A DNA stretch of 34,935 nt. Origin: Nitrospira sp. Its GTDB lineage: Bacteria > Nitrospirota > Nitrospiria > Nitrospirales > Nitrospiraceae. The stretch covers positions 1-34,935 of the forward strand of contig JAICWG010000023.1 of assembly GCA_025934915.1 (NCBI GenBank), written 5' to 3'. The position numbers and the translations under genes are program-made. The notes below the pieces were generated by a model that saw only the letters and a program-made list of their open reading frames with translations, was not told the origin of the DNA and did not search any database. Shown here piece by piece: positions 1-9,120 of this stretch (the stretch's first letter is position 1; every line of letters begins with the position of its first letter).

Positions 1-2
1 AT

Positions 3-56
3 TTAACTGAAAAAGAACAAAAGCACATTATTAAAACAGTTAAAGAATGGTCATAA
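3..56 (+). CDS. C-terminal tail of an unidentified gene (cut by window edge)
   Basis: An open frame runs in from the left edge and ends LTEKEQKHIIKTVKEWS followed by TAA at 54-56, only 3 nt before the next start, so the two genes are very likely co-transcribed. The Leu-Thr-x-x-Glu-Gln-x-x-Ile-Ile pattern resembles the C-terminus of DegT/DnrJ-type aminotransferases, but 17 residues are too few to assign a family, and a methyltransferase partner of the downstream nuclease-helicase is equally possible. Confidence 0.45.
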   Translation, partial: LTEKEQKHIIKTVKEWS

Positions 57-59
57 GGC

Positions 60-2531
60 ATGGAACAATTAGAACTCTATGCCTACACCACCGAGGAATA
101 TAAAAAGAACGGATGGATCAAGGTAGGCCACACCAAAGTTGGCGAAGACAGGATTTGGAATCAGTTTGGGACTTCCAATCCTGAAAATCCTGATTATCAA
201 ATGATTGGGGAACTTCCCGATGGAGTTCGTGACCATCACATTCATGCTCAACTGATAAAGAATGGCTGTAAGAAAATTGAGAATGTTCCGGGCCAAGAAT
301 GGTTCCAAGCTACACAGAAAAGCGACCCGTTTAAAGATGTCCGCCGCGCTTATAATGAAATCGTACACGGCAGCTCCCGCACGGAACACTACAAGCTTCG
401 CAGAGAACAGCTGGGGGCCATTGAAAAGGCGAGCAAGTGGTTCAACAAAGAGTACCCGCCCGAAGTCATCGGATCAGCCACTCACTCCAACCGCTTTTTA
501 ATCAATGCCAAGATGAGATTTGGTAAATGCTTTACCAGTATTCATCTGGCTAAACAAATCAATGCCCGCAATACATTGATCGTGACCTACAAGCCTGATG
601 TCATCGGTGAATGGATTGATACCATAAACGAGCAGGTCGATTTTGATGGGTGGACAGGCATTAGGGCCAAACCAAAATCAGACCGCCCCGCCGATCCTTC
701 TTTAAGTGATGGCGGCGATTTCCCACGAGCCAGTGGCCCCATCGTGTTATGCGTTTCCTTACAAGACCTGTGGATTGATGCAGAAGGAAACACAAAAGAA
801 CGGCTCCACACAATCCCGGAAATCGCTTGGGACTTGGTGATCTTCGACGAGGTTCACTATGGCAGTAGAACCGAGCGGGCTAAGAGCATTCTAGAAAAAA
901 TTAAATTTACTCACCGCCTTGATTTATCAGGTACCCCGTTCCGCCTGATCGAGCAGGACGATTTTTCATCTCAGCAGGTTTACACCTACAGCTACCTCGA
1001 CGAACACAAAAATAAGAAAGAAGAAATCGAGGCTGATCCACAAGGGCAAGCGGAAAAAGTGTATCGCTTAATGCCCGATCTTAATATCTCGGCTATTGAA
1101 ATTACCGACGAAGATATTGCCGAACAACGAGAAACATTCAAAACCGACGACATTGATTTTTCCCTTAACCGCCTATTTGAAACCAATGAAGATAATCAAT
1201 TCGTGTATGAAGAAGCCGTCGATCACTTCATTGAGGGCCTAACTAAAGCAGGGCACGAAGCCCGCTCCATTAGTGTCTATGGAAAACTTGGCTCACAATT
1301 AGGCTGTCCACCGAAACGACACACCGTTTGGTGGATGAACCGGGTCGATTCTATCTCCGCTATCATTGAAAATCTCCAATCGCACCCGTATTTTTCTAAT
1401 TTCATTCTTATCAATGCCTCGGGAAGCGATGACAAAAAAGATGACGATGATCGCATCGTGGCCAGAGACAAATCATCTGTACAAAAGGCCATCGCCGAAG
1501 CGAATGGGGACCCAAATAAACTTGGAACTATCACCTTTACCTGCGGCCGTTTTTTAACGGGAGTCACCATAAGAGAATGGGACAGTATTTTAATTTTAAA
1601 CGATATTCAATCCGCCGAGAGTTATTACCAAGCGATCTTCCGTGTTCAGTCCGCTTGGGTGGATGAAAAGACAAGGCAACCATTAAAACCGAAGGCATGG
1701 GTTTTTGATTTTGCGATCACTCGTTGCCTACAAGTGACCTATGATTGTGCGAGCAACATCGCCGATCAAATGGACCAACAAGAAAGTTATGAACAACGGA
1801 CGGATGTGAATAAGGACAACCTAGAAATCGTGACCGAGGGCCTTTGCGATACTTTGGATATTAAGCGGTTCTATGAAGGTAGCCTTGTTAGCACACCCAC
1901 AACAGCCAAGGATATTTTTGAAGTCCTTAACCATGAGGGTTCCCGCATCGCCCTTGCCCGCCGAATTACATCAAATGTTTTGGTGAATTTTGGAAAATTA
2001 AAACTGATTGAGGAGCATCCCCATATTTTAGGAATACTGGAAAAAGTTAAAGGTTATCGCAGTGGAGAATTTACTGCAACCATTGAAGACTTTATCCAAA
2101 TTGGCCGTGATGCGAGTGACCTAGAACAAGTAAGCGCCGATCCAAATCTTACCCAAGATGAAAAAGACAAAATCATCGAGGACTTTGCGGAAAAAGACCA
2201 GGACGAAGAAAGGCAAACCAGAAAAAAATGGTATGCCACCCAAATTAAACGACTCGCGATCTGCATGGCCGATTTTATTTATATGACCTACGAGCGGGAA
2301 TATAACATTGACGATGTGATCCAAACCAAGTCCCCGCAGTTTTTTGAAGTGATGACGGGAATTACCAAGGATGATTTTGTCGAGCTTTGCGATAAGGGTT
2401 TCATGAATAGGTTTGCCCTAAACCGCATCGTTCGGGAATTTAGAGATCAAGAGAACACCTCACTAAATCCTGAAGAGTATATCCTCGAAAACCTGAAAAA
2501 ATGGCCTCATAGAGCTTTGAGGCCCGATTAG
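60..2531 (+). CDS. GIY-YIG (T5orf172-like) nuclease fused to SF2 helicase, restriction/defence-like
   Basis: This 823-residue protein begins with a GIY-YIG-like fold of the T5orf172/MUG113 type: LYAYTT near residue 6, WIKVGHT near 19, an Arg-rich turn, then H-x-x-L and QEWF near residue 80. From about residue 110 it becomes a superfamily-2 helicase, with a Q-like REQLGAIEKA motif, a Walker A variant (NAKMRFGKCFTS, about 149-160), a DEVH Walker B box in VIFDEVHYG and motif III-like LSGTPFR. A second RecA lobe follows, including TCGRFLTGVT and QAIFRVQSAW, and the C-terminal 250 residues are helical and unassigned. Family knowledge suggests a DNA translocase coupled to a nuclease, as in restriction or phage defence. 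The start is fixed by the GIY-YIG strand lying directly after the Met, although the Shine-Dalgarno (AAGG) is poor and close. Base use is visibly AT-richer than the rest of the window, which suggests transfer. A methylase partner is not visible. Confidence 0.8.
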   Translation: MEQLELYAYTTEEYKKNGWIKVGHTKVGEDRIWNQFGTSNPENPDYQMIGELPDGVRDHHIHAQLIKNGCKKIENVPGQEWFQATQKSDPFKDVRRAYNEIVHGSSRTEHYKLRREQLGAIEKASKWFNKEYPPEVIGSATHSNRFLINAKMRFGKCFTSIHLAKQINARNTLIVTYKPDVIGEWIDTINEQVDFDGWTGIRAKPKSDRPADPSLSDGGDFPRASGPIVLCVSLQDLWIDAEGNTKERLHTIPEIAWDLVIFDEVHYGSRTERAKSILEKIKFTHRLDLSGTPFRLIEQDDFSSQQVYTYSYLDEHKNKKEEIEADPQGQAEKVYRLMPDLNISAIEITDEDIAEQRETFKTDDIDFSLNRLFETNEDNQFVYEEAVDHFIEGLTKAGHEARSISVYGKLGSQLGCPPKRHTVWWMNRVDSISAIIENLQSHPYFSNFILINASGSDDKKDDDDRIVARDKSSVQKAIAEANGDPNKLGTITFTCGRFLTGVTIREWDSILILNDIQSAESYYQAIFRVQSAWVDEKTRQPLKPKAWVFDFAITRCLQVTYDCASNIADQMDQQESYEQRTDVNKDNLEIVTEGLCDTLDIKRFYEGSLVSTPTTAKDIFEVLNHEGSRIALARRITSNVLVNFGKLKLIEEHPHILGILEKVKGYRSGEFTATIEDFIQIGRDASDLEQVSADPNLTQDEKDKIIEDFAEKDQDEERQTRKKWYATQIKRLAICMADFIYMTYEREYNIDDVIQTKSPQFFEVMTGITKDDFVELCDKGFMNRFALNRIVREFRDQENTSLNPEEYILENLKKWPHRALRPD

Positions 2532-2540
2532 GCCTCACAT

Positions 2541-2677
2541 ATGACTTTCCGGATCTCGTTTTAATCCAATAGATCAGGAACTGAAGTCCGTTCTGCAGTG
2601 CAAAGTCGATATCCTCACCAATGGGGTCTCAGCCCTATCTCAAAGAGCGCATCCACGCCGAAGCCGTCCTTCTATGA
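2541..2677 (+). pseudogene. Remnant of an MntA-type nucleotidyltransferase antitoxin (C-terminal part)
   Basis: Conceptual translation in shifting frames gives DFPDLVLIQ, then IDQELKSVLQCKVDILTNG, then SQPYLKERIHAEAVLL and a TGA at 2675-2677. This follows the usual C-terminal half of minimal nucleotidyltransferases paired with HEPN toxins (a DLV block, a CKVD-type strand, P-Y-L-x-x-R-I-x-x-E-A-V at the end). An in-frame TAG and at least one further shift break it, and the catalytic GSxxxGxxxxxSDxD half is missing. It ends by an ATGA overlap with the hepT-like fragment, as intact mntA-hepT pairs often do. I read it as a fossil. Confidence 0.55.
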
Positions 2678-2787
2678 AGGACGATCGCATCTATCTCCTG
2701 CACATTCAGGATGGCATTGAGCACATTCTCAACTACACCACAGATCAGAATAAAAAAGGTCGGGAGTGTTTTTCTTCAGAAGCCTGA
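2674..2787 (+). pseudogene. Truncated HepT-like HEPN toxin fragment
   Basis: The ATG overlaps the preceding stop (ATGA). The fragment opens MKDDRIYLLHIQDGIEHI, the characteristic first helix of HepT/DUF86 HEPN proteins, and is related-looking only up to about residue 23 (LNYTTD). After that it runs into unrelated sequence and stops at 37 residues, against roughly 110-140 for the family. The catalytic R-x(4)-H motif, which lies near the C-terminus in HEPN proteins, is absent, so it cannot be an active RNase or polyampylation target. It abuts the aroC 3' end, so the right breakpoint of the acquired region is probably near 2745-2790. Confidence 0.55.
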
Positions 2788-2788
2788 C
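2752..2788 (-). terminator. Possible Rho-independent terminator of the aroC operon
   Basis: On the minus strand GTCAGG (2788-2783) can pair with CCCGAC (2764-2759) with one mismatch. An inner CTTC/GAAG pair extends the structure, and it is followed by C and six T. It lies about 50 nt past the aroC stop. The stem is imperfect. Confidence 0.35.
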
Positions 2789-2836
2789 TTTCTGTGCCTG
2801 CTTCGCTTGCCATTGACAGAACAGAACGTTGATCCG

Positions 2837-4000
2837 CTAGGCTTCCGTGGGATCAGGATTGGTTTTCGAGGCAGGTTTGATTTGTTCCTGTGAGACAGTC
2901 CGTTTGACGGATCCAGGAATCTTAGGCGTCTTCGTCGTCACATCGGCATTTTGGGCGCGATGTAAGAGCGCATGGTCCATGAGCACGAGTGCCATCATGG
3001 CTTCGGCAATAGGGGTAGCGCGGATGCCGACACAGGGATCGTGACGGCCGGTGGTTTCTACCGTCACGGCATTGCCGCTCTTGTCGATGGATCGACGTGG
3101 GATGCGGATGCTCGACGTCGGCTTGATCCCGATTGTGACGACGATGTCCTGCCCAGTGGAAATGCCACCGAGAATGCCGCCGGCGTGATTCGTGACAAAG
3201 CCATCGGGAGTGAGTTCATCGCCGTGCTCTGAGCCTCGCTGCGCGACCGACGCGAAGCCTGATCCAATTTCGACCGCCTTCACCGCATTGATGCTCATCA
3301 TGGCTGCGGTCAAATCGGCATCCAATTTTCCATAGACCGGCGCTCCCCACCCGACCGGCACATGCTCGGCCACGGTTGTGATTCTCGCGCCGACAGAATC
3401 GCCATCCTTCCGAAGCTCATCCATGAAGGTTTCCAACTTGGGGACGACATCCGGATCCGCAGAGAAAAAAGGATTCTCGCTGATGGCGTCCCAATCTTTG
3501 AAACCTAATTCATGAGGACCCAACTGGCTCAGATATCCCCGAATGACGATACTATGCTTCTCTCTGAGCCACTTCCTGGCAATGGCGGCGGCGGCGACCC
3601 GAACAGCCGTCTCACGCGCCGACGCGCGTCCCCCTCCTCGATGATCGCGAATTCCGTACTTTTGCCAGTAGGTATAGTCGGCATGGCCTGGGCGAAAAGT
3701 ATCGATCAGATTGCCGTAGTCACGGCTGCGCTGATCTTCATTACGGATCAATAGCGCGATCGGCGTGCCGGTGGTCTTTCCCTCGAATACTCCGGAGAGA
3801 ATCTCAACGGTATCCGACTCCTGCCGCTGAGTCACATGCCGGGACGTACCGGGTTTGCGCCTGTCGAGATCTTTCTGGATGTCTACAGTCGAAAGTGAAA
3901 GACTGGGCGGGCACCCATCGACAACACAGCCGATCGCAGGTCCGTGACTCTCTCCGAACGATGTGACGGTAAAGATTCTGCCGAAGGTATTGCCGGCCAT
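2837..4000 (-). CDS. aroC: Chorismate synthase
   Basis: This 387-residue protein converts 5-enolpyruvylshikimate-3-phosphate to chorismate, the last shared step of aromatic amino-acid synthesis, using reduced FMN. The N-terminus [10 protein letters not shown] with [11 protein letters not shown] at about 14-24 is the first family signature. [19 protein letters not shown] and [20 protein letters not shown] (about 130) are the second, and [20 protein letters not shown] is the third. Length is normal for the long bacterial form; the Lys/Pro-rich last 30 residues ([14 protein letters not shown]) are less conserved. It is the final gene of the minus-strand block, 6 nt after the nucleotidyltransferase stop, so it is presumably translated from a long polycistronic mRNA. 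Confidence 0.97.
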   Translation of the reverse strand: MAGNTFGRIFTVTSFGESHGPAIGCVVDGCPPSLSLSTVDIQKDLDRRKPGTSRHVTQRQESDTVEILSGVFEGKTTGTPIALLIRNEDQRSRDYGNLIDTFRPGHADYTYWQKYGIRDHRGGGRASARETAVRVAAAAIARKWLREKHSIVIRGYLSQLGPHELGFKDWDAISENPFFSADPDVVPKLETFMDELRKDGDSVGARITTVAEHVPVGWGAPVYGKLDADLTAAMMSINAVKAVEIGSGFASVAQRGSEHGDELTPDGFVTNHAGGILGGISTGQDIVVTIGIKPTSSIRIPRRSIDKSGNAVTVETTGRHDPCVGIRATPIAEAMMALVLMDHALLHRAQNADVTTKTPKIPGSVKRTVSQEQIKPASKTNPDPTEA

Positions 4001-4006
4001 ACAGAC

Positions 4007-4576
4007 TCAACTTCTCTCTCGAAGACGATGCAACATAGCGTCCCAAATCTCCCGAAGTTCCAACTGATCAGCCCACTGCCCGATATATGATTCGTCAATC
4101 GTACCAGCGCTGACCTTCATGATCCCGGCAATGTCGCGAAGATGCTTTTCCGAGCCGCCATCACGATAATATTCCATTTTCTTCAAAATGACATCTTCCG
4201 GAGCGGCAAATCGTCCACCATGCTCGTCCGTGAAATGAACGAGTCTGGCCCTCCTAAAGCGACTTCGCTCAAAGGGTGTTCCTCGCTGAATCATGACATC
4301 GATTTTCAATCCTGATGCGGGGTGGATGATATTGAACTGGCCCTTTCGAACCAATGCCTCGCGAATCGCTTCGTCGCTCAAGTAATATTCGTCGGCTGGA
4401 AACTGGGCGAGCAGGCCGCTCACATGGCCCTCGTTGATGTCGACAACCACGTCAATGTCGTTCGTGAGACGCGGCTCACCGTACGCCATAGCCGCAACCG
4501 AACCTGTGATGAGATAGGGGATCTGCAATCGTTCTAGTGCCGAGACCAGCCGATCCAGCAGCTCATGCAGCTCCAT
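4007..4576 (-). CDS. Nucleotidyltransferase-fold protein (AbiEii/MNT-like)
   Basis: The 189-residue protein carries the nucleotidyltransferase signature TGSVAAMAYGEPRLTNDIDV (residues about 23-42: GS, then D-x-D) and a third acidic strand in GLKIDVMIQ. A helical tail contains EDVILKKMEYYRDGGSEKHLRDI, typical of AbiEii-like and DUF6036-type families. Known relatives transfer nucleotides to RNA or proteins and often act as toxins or antitoxins. I chose the ATG at 4576 because GGAG lies 8 nt upstream; an upstream start at 4636 would add 20 poorly structured residues. It overlaps the 71-aa gene by 14 nt, so the pair is translationally coupled, and it precedes aroC by 6 nt. The partner arrangement suggests a toxin-antitoxin-like or regulatory module, but this is inference. 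Confidence 0.85.
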   Translation of the reverse strand: MELHELLDRLVSALERLQIPYLITGSVAAMAYGEPRLTNDIDVVVDINEGHVSGLLAQFPADEYYLSDEAIREALVRKGQFNIIHPASGLKIDVMIQRGTPFERSRFRRARLVHFTDEHGGRFAAPEDVILKKMEYYRDGGSEKHLRDIAGIMKVSAGTIDESYIGQWADQLELREIWDAMLHRLRERS

Positions 4577-4778
4577 GCGAGAGTCTCCGCGCAACTTCCC
4601 GACTGATGCGGTTCGGTGTCCAATCAGGATGTTCAACGGATAGATGAGTCCTCAACATACGTTTGGCCGAATCCCAAAGGGCAAATCCGATTTGCAAACG
4701 TTGCGCAGGAGTCTTGTGGCGCAACACTTCTACCATCGCTGAATCCAGCACCTCGATCTGACCGTCATCCAGCCTCAT
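4563..4778 (-). CDS. Small helical protein paired with the nucleotidyltransferase
   Basis: This 71-residue protein begins MRLDDGQIEVLDSAMVEVL and has a helix KTPAQRLQIGFALWDSAKRM followed by HPDWTPNRISREVARRLSHGAA. The W-x(3)-A-R/K and HPDW...EVARRLSHG patterns are those of a widespread small uncharacterised family that I recall next to AbiEii/DUF6036-type nucleotidyltransferases. The ATG lies 8 nt after the aspS stop with GGAG about 12 nt upstream, and the 3' end overlaps the next start by 14 nt. It may be the cognate partner of the downstream nucleotidyltransferase. No enzymatic motif is visible. Confidence 0.75.
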   Translation of the reverse strand: MRLDDGQIEVLDSAMVEVLRHKTPAQRLQIGFALWDSAKRMLRTHLSVEHPDWTPNRISREVARRLSHGAA

Positions 4779-4786
4779 GGTGCAAT

Positions 4787-6550
4787 TCACTCCACAAGAT
4801 CCAGCTTGATGCGTAATTCCTTGAGTTGATCGGGACTCACGGTAGACGGCGCATCGGTGAGCGGACATTGCGCTTTCTGAGTCTTGGGGAAGGCGATGAC
4901 ATCGCGAATCGAATCTGCGTTGCCGAGCAGCATGACCAAACGATCCAATCCGAATGCAATGCCGCCGTGCGGTGGCGCCCCATACTCGAGCGCATCGAGC
5001 AGAAATCCAAACTTAGCCGATGCTTCATCCTTGCCGATCCCGAGAAGATCAAAGACTTTGCTTTGCGCGTCGCGCCGGTGGATACGAATGCTGCCGCCGC
5101 CGATCTCGCTCCCGTTCAACACCATGTCGTAGGCCTTCGCCCTCACCTTCAGCGGATCGAACTCGAACAACGGTAGATCGTCATCAAGCGGGGCAGTGAA
5201 TGGATGGTGCATGGCCACATACCGTTTCTGCTCGTGATCGTAATCCAACAGGGGAAAATCGATCACCCACAATGGCCGCCATGCGGAGGTATCGATTAAC
5301 TTCAACTCTTCTCCCAAGAGAAGCCGAATCCGCCCCATCACATCGTGGACGACCGATGGTTTATCGGCACCGAATAAGACCAGATCACCAGGCTTCGCTT
5401 CTGGCAGGGCTGTAGCAAACGCTTTGGCATTCAAGAATTTTGCAATCACCGATTCAAGTTGCCCTTCCGTCGTAATCTTCAGCCAGGCAAGGCCCTTGGC
5501 ACCGAAACTCTTCGCCGTTTCCCCCAATGCGTCGATACGCATTCGCGACAACGCCGCCCCTTCATTTACGATTAATGCCTTGACGATACCGCCCTTGGTC
5601 GCAGCATTCTTGAAGACTTTAAACTGGCTCGTCGCGCCAAACGCCGTCATATCGTAGAGCGGCATCTCGAACCGGAGGTCAGGCTTATCCGACCCATATC
5701 GGCCCATCGCCTCTGTATATGTCATACGAGGAAAGGGCGTCGGCAGCTGAACACCGCCGACCGCACTGAAGATGGTCCCGATCATGCGCTCCATGAGGCT
5801 CATGATCTGCTCCCGATCAACAAACGACATTTCTAGGTCGATTTGGGTAAATTCGGGCTGCCGATCGTTGCGGAGATCTTCGTCACGGAAGCAGCGGGCA
5901 ATCTGATAGTAGCGATCAACTCCGCTGACCATCAGAACCTGCTTGAACAATTGCGGCGACTGCGGCAAGGCAAAGAACTGTCCGGGATTGACCCGGCTCG
6001 GCACCAGATAATCCCGAGCCCCTTCCGGTGTGCTTTTCGTCAAAATCGGGGTCTCAACTTCCAGAAACCCTTCCGCATTCAGAAAACCTCTGGTCGTCTG
6101 CATGATGCCGTGACGCAAGCTCAAGAGCCGCTGCATCCTGGGCCGACGCAGATCCAAAAAGCGGTACCTCAACCGAATCGCTTCCGTCACCTCGGCGTCG
6201 TCTTCGATCACGAACGGCGGCGTCTTCGACTCATTCAGAATTTCCACCTCGTCGACGAAGACCTCGATTTCTCCTGTGGAGAGATTGGGATTCTTGGATT
6301 CATCCGGCCGCGCCATGACGTGGCCGGTGACCGACACGACACACTCGCTGCGAAGCGAATGGGCGGCCTGATGTACTCGGATGTTTCGCTCGGCATTAAA
6401 CACGATCTGGGTGATGCCGGTTCGATCACGAAGATCGATGAAAATGACCATGCCATGATCGCGCCGACGCTGAACCCAGCCATTCAAGACGACGGTCTGA
6501 CCGACCTGTTTCTGACTCAACTCTCCACAGCGGTGAGTTCGGATGTTCAT
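4787..6550 (-). CDS. aspS: Aspartyl-tRNA synthetase (probably non-discriminating Asp/Asn type)
   Basis: This 587-residue class II synthetase charges tRNA-Asp. The N-terminal OB-fold anticodon domain (about 1-105) has [22 protein letters not shown]. Class II motif 1 lies around [26 protein letters not shown], motif 2 is [20 protein letters not shown], and a GAD insert spans about 280-410. Motif 3 is [14 protein letters not shown] near the C-terminus. The ATG at 6550 gives the standard [11 protein letters not shown] start and overlaps the rluB stop as ATGA; an upstream extension has no support. Like other bacterial AspRS it may also mischarge tRNA-Asn if no AsnRS is present, but that cannot be judged here. 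Confidence 0.97.
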   Translation of the reverse strand: MNIRTHRCGELSQKQVGQTVVLNGWVQRRRDHGMVIFIDLRDRTGITQIVFNAERNIRVHQAAHSLRSECVVSVTGHVMARPDESKNPNLSTGEIEVFVDEVEILNESKTPPFVIEDDAEVTEAIRLRYRFLDLRRPRMQRLLSLRHGIMQTTRGFLNAEGFLEVETPILTKSTPEGARDYLVPSRVNPGQFFALPQSPQLFKQVLMVSGVDRYYQIARCFRDEDLRNDRQPEFTQIDLEMSFVDREQIMSLMERMIGTIFSAVGGVQLPTPFPRMTYTEAMGRYGSDKPDLRFEMPLYDMTAFGATSQFKVFKNAATKGGIVKALIVNEGAALSRMRIDALGETAKSFGAKGLAWLKITTEGQLESVIAKFLNAKAFATALPEAKPGDLVLFGADKPSVVHDVMGRIRLLLGEELKLIDTSAWRPLWVIDFPLLDYDHEQKRYVAMHHPFTAPLDDDLPLFEFDPLKVRAKAYDMVLNGSEIGGGSIRIHRRDAQSKVFDLLGIGKDEASAKFGFLLDALEYGAPPHGGIAFGLDRLVMLLGNADSIRDVIAFPKTQKAQCPLTDAPSTVSPDQLKELRIKLDLVE

Positions 6551-7392
6551 GCAACCTTCACTTTCTTCCCTGAAAGCTTTTTTCTTCTCTCGGGTTTGGC
6601 CCAACCCTCTCCCCTGACCGGCCGCTTCGATTTCGGTGCCGGCTCCTCTCCCCGTTCAACCGACGCCATCCGCTCATCGACCAACTCACGTAACGCGTTG
6701 GCCTCCCGATCCGTCAGGAACCGAAATTCCCCTGGTTTCAGATTGCCGAGCGAGAGCGGCCCCATCCGAATCCGCAAGAGCCTGAGCACAGGATGTCCGA
6801 CCGCGTCCAACATGCGCTTGACTTGATGCTTGCGACCCTCACGGATGGTGATCTCCAACCAGGAGTTCGCCTCGACCTTTCGCACCTTCTTCACATGGGC
6901 TGGACTCGTCATCCCATCTTCGAGTCTGACTCCTCGCTCCAGACGGGTGATCTCATCATCCTTCAACACACCCTTTACCTTAATCAGATAGGTCTTCGGC
7001 ACATGATAGCGCGGATGCAACAGGGCCTGCGCGAGCTCGCCGTTATTCGTCAGCAACATCAACCCTTCGCTGTCGAAGTCCAATCGACCGACTGGGAACA
7101 CACGAACGTATACACCACGCAAGAAATCCTTTACGGTCGTCCGTCCACCAGGATCATCGAGCGTGGACATCACATTCTTGGGTTTGTTCAACATAAGATA
7201 GACAAACGGCTGCGCCGAAGTTAAGTGCTTCCCGTCGACCTTGACATGATCGCGCTCAGGATCGACCTTCGTTCCGAGTTCCGTGATGATCTTGCCGTTC
7301 ACCGAGACTCGGCCGGAGACGATCAACATCTCGGCCTTTCGGCGTGACGACAGCCCCGTGCTGGCGATGAGTTTTTGGAGGCGAATTTCCAT
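6547..7392 (-). CDS. rluB: 23S rRNA pseudouridine synthase, RluB/RsuA family
   Basis: This 281-residue protein isomerises a uridine in large-subunit rRNA; RluB modifies U2605 in E. coli numbering. An N-terminal S4 RNA-binding domain ([20 protein letters not shown] through GKIITELG) is followed by the catalytic domain with [17 protein letters not shown]. The catalytic Asp lies in [19 protein letters not shown] (about 95-113), followed by [11 protein letters not shown] and [15 protein letters not shown]. The lysine-rich tail ([23 protein letters not shown]) is usual for RluB orthologues. The stop overlaps the aspS start by 4 nt, so both are coupled. The RluB assignment over RluE/F rests on length and the R-L-L-R-I-R-x-G-P-L pattern. 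Confidence 0.92.
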   Translation of the reverse strand: MEIRLQKLIASTGLSSRRKAEMLIVSGRVSVNGKIITELGTKVDPERDHVKVDGKHLTSAQPFVYLMLNKPKNVMSTLDDPGGRTTVKDFLRGVYVRVFPVGRLDFDSEGLMLLTNNGELAQALLHPRYHVPKTYLIKVKGVLKDDEITRLERGVRLEDGMTSPAHVKKVRKVEANSWLEITIREGRKHQVKRMLDAVGHPVLRLLRIRMGPLSLGNLKPGEFRFLTDREANALRELVDERMASVERGEEPAPKSKRPVRGEGWAKPERRKKLSGKKVKVA

Positions 7393-7469
7393 GTTGTTAT
7401 TCGTGAATCGTTACATGTTAATCGCAAGGCAGGGTTCTCCCTGCGCGGTTAACGAATACGATTAACGTC
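7393..7469 (-). repeat. Intergenic repeat, copy A (guaA-rluB spacer), with small hairpin
   Basis: Read on the minus strand, the spacer starts right after the guaA stop with GACGTTAATCGT, then GTTAACCG. It ends with TAACATGTAACGATTC before the rluB ATG. The same blocks in the same order flank the guaB-guaA spacer (9027-9120), while the middles differ. The middle here holds a perfect stem GCAGGG/CCCTGC (7429-7434 and 7439-7444) with a 4-nt loop. Confidence 0.6.
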
Positions 7470-9026
7470 TTATTCCCATTCTATCGTCGACGGCGGTTTC
7501 GAGCTGATGTCATACACCACTCGATTTACGCCCTTCACTTCGTTGATGATCCGACTTGACATGCGGCCAAGAACCTCATTCGGTATCTTCGCCCAATCGG
7601 CAGTCATGCCATCCACACTAGTGACCGCTCGGATCGCGATGACGTTCTCATAGGTCCGTTGATCGCCCATCACCCCGACGGTTCGAATCGGCAACAAGAC
7701 GGCAAACGCCTGCCAGATCTCACGATAGAGGCCCGCGCTTCGGATTTCCTGATCGACGATCGCTTCCGCTGCCCGCAGAATCGCCAATCGTTCCGGCGTC
7801 ACGGAACCCAACACACGAATCGCCAATCCGGGACCCGGGAACGGTTGTCGCCAGATGATGTCCTCCGGCAATCCCAGCTCTGTTCCCAGCACGCGCACCT
7901 CGTCCTTGAACAATTCGCGAAGCGGCTCGATAAGTTTGAGCTTCATACGCGCCGGCAAGCCGCCGACGTTATGGTGAGTCTTAATCGTAGCCGATGGCCC
8001 CTTGAAACTGACGCTTTCGATTACGTCGGGATAGAGCGTGCCCTGGACGAGATACTTGATGTTTTTCAGTTTCTTTGATTCAGCCTCGAAGTGCTTGATG
8101 AACTGCCGGCCGATGATCTTTCGCTTTCGCTCCGGATCCGTCACATTCCTCAAGCCGGCAAGAAATTGTTTCGTCCCATCAAGTATTCGAAGATTGAGAT
8201 GCAACTGCGACGCGAAGGTCTTCTGTACTTGATCACGTTCACCGGCCCGCAAGACGCCGTTGTCGACGAAGATGCAGGTGAGTTGATCACCGATCGCTCG
8301 GTGTGTCAGCGCCGCCGCAACCGATGAATCCACGCCGCCGCTCAGCGCACAGATGACTCGCTCCTTGCCGACCTGTTCACGAATCTGCCCGACCGCGGTC
8401 TCGACATAGGACTGCATAGTCCAGGTCGGTTTGCAGCCGCAAATTCCGTAGACGAAGTTGCGGAGAATTTTCGTTCCTTCCGGCGTGTGCGCCACTTCGG
8501 GGTGAAACTGCAGACAATAAATCCGGCGCTTGGGATCGTCCCGCTTCATCGCCGCAACGGACGAGTTGGACGTATGCGCGATCGATCGAAATCCCGGCGG
8601 CATCCGTTCGATGCGATCACTATGAGACATCCACACGGCAGTCGATCGATCGGTACCGACTCCTTTGAAGAGATCCTCGGCATCGTCGATCGTCAGATCG
8701 GCTCCCCCATACTCGCGATGTGTCGACTTCGCGACCGTCCCCCCGGAAAGATGGGTCACCAACTGCATGCCGTAGCAAATGCCGAGGATCGGAATATTCT
8801 GATCGAACAGCTCTTGAGCGACAAGCGGCGCCTTCTTTTCGTAGACACTGGAAGGGCCGCCGGAAAGGATAATGCCTTGCGGCCGATATGCGAGAATCGT
8901 CGCTAATGGGACCGTACAGGGAAGAATTTGCGAATAGACCTGCGCTTCGCGAATGCGGCGGGCGATCAACTGCGTGTACTGGGACCCAAAGTCAAGGACC
9001 AGAATTCTATCGTGCCAGAGTTCCAT
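7470..9026 (-). CDS. guaA: GMP synthase (glutamine-hydrolysing)
   Basis: This 518-residue enzyme converts XMP to GMP with glutamine and ATP. An N-terminal class I glutamine amidotransferase domain has [17 protein letters not shown], the oxyanion loop [10 protein letters not shown], the nucleophile Cys in ILGICYGMQ (about residue 83) and the His/Glu pair in [11 protein letters not shown]. The ATP-pyrophosphatase domain begins with [17 protein letters not shown] (P-loop SGGVDSS). The dimerisation domain contains [16 protein letters not shown] and ends with the invariant-looking [13 protein letters not shown]. Length is normal. It follows guaB on the minus strand across a 94-nt repeat-bearing spacer, so IMP to XMP to GMP is encoded consecutively. 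Confidence 0.98.
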   Translation of the reverse strand: MELWHDRILVLDFGSQYTQLIARRIREAQVYSQILPCTVPLATILAYRPQGIILSGGPSSVYEKKAPLVAQELFDQNIPILGICYGMQLVTHLSGGTVAKSTHREYGGADLTIDDAEDLFKGVGTDRSTAVWMSHSDRIERMPPGFRSIAHTSNSSVAAMKRDDPKRRIYCLQFHPEVAHTPEGTKILRNFVYGICGCKPTWTMQSYVETAVGQIREQVGKERVICALSGGVDSSVAAALTHRAIGDQLTCIFVDNGVLRAGERDQVQKTFASQLHLNLRILDGTKQFLAGLRNVTDPERKRKIIGRQFIKHFEAESKKLKNIKYLVQGTLYPDVIESVSFKGPSATIKTHHNVGGLPARMKLKLIEPLRELFKDEVRVLGTELGLPEDIIWRQPFPGPGLAIRVLGSVTPERLAILRAAEAIVDQEIRSAGLYREIWQAFAVLLPIRTVGVMGDQRTYENVIAIRAVTSVDGMTADWAKIPNEVLGRMSSRIINEVKGVNRVVYDISSKPPSTIEWE

Positions 9027-9120
9027 CTTCGTTAATCGAGAATCGTTACACGTTACTCGACGGAGTATTGCAGGGGGCTGGTTCTGAGTGGTTTTCGATT
9101 TACGGTTAACGATTAACGTC
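9027..9120 (-). repeat. Intergenic repeat, copy B (guaB-guaA spacer)
   Basis: On the minus strand the spacer opens directly after the guaB stop with GACGTTAATCGTTAACCG and closes with TAACGTGTAACGATTCTCGA ahead of the guaA ATG. Both blocks recur with few differences in the guaA-rluB spacer. The two ends are partly inverted relative to each other (CGTTAATCG near both ends), which would allow pairing across the spacer. Confidence 0.6.

Noticed and set aside
5843..6826. Long plus-strand frame of 327 codons
   Set aside because: It is the antisense shadow of aspS and rluB, both of which are certain.
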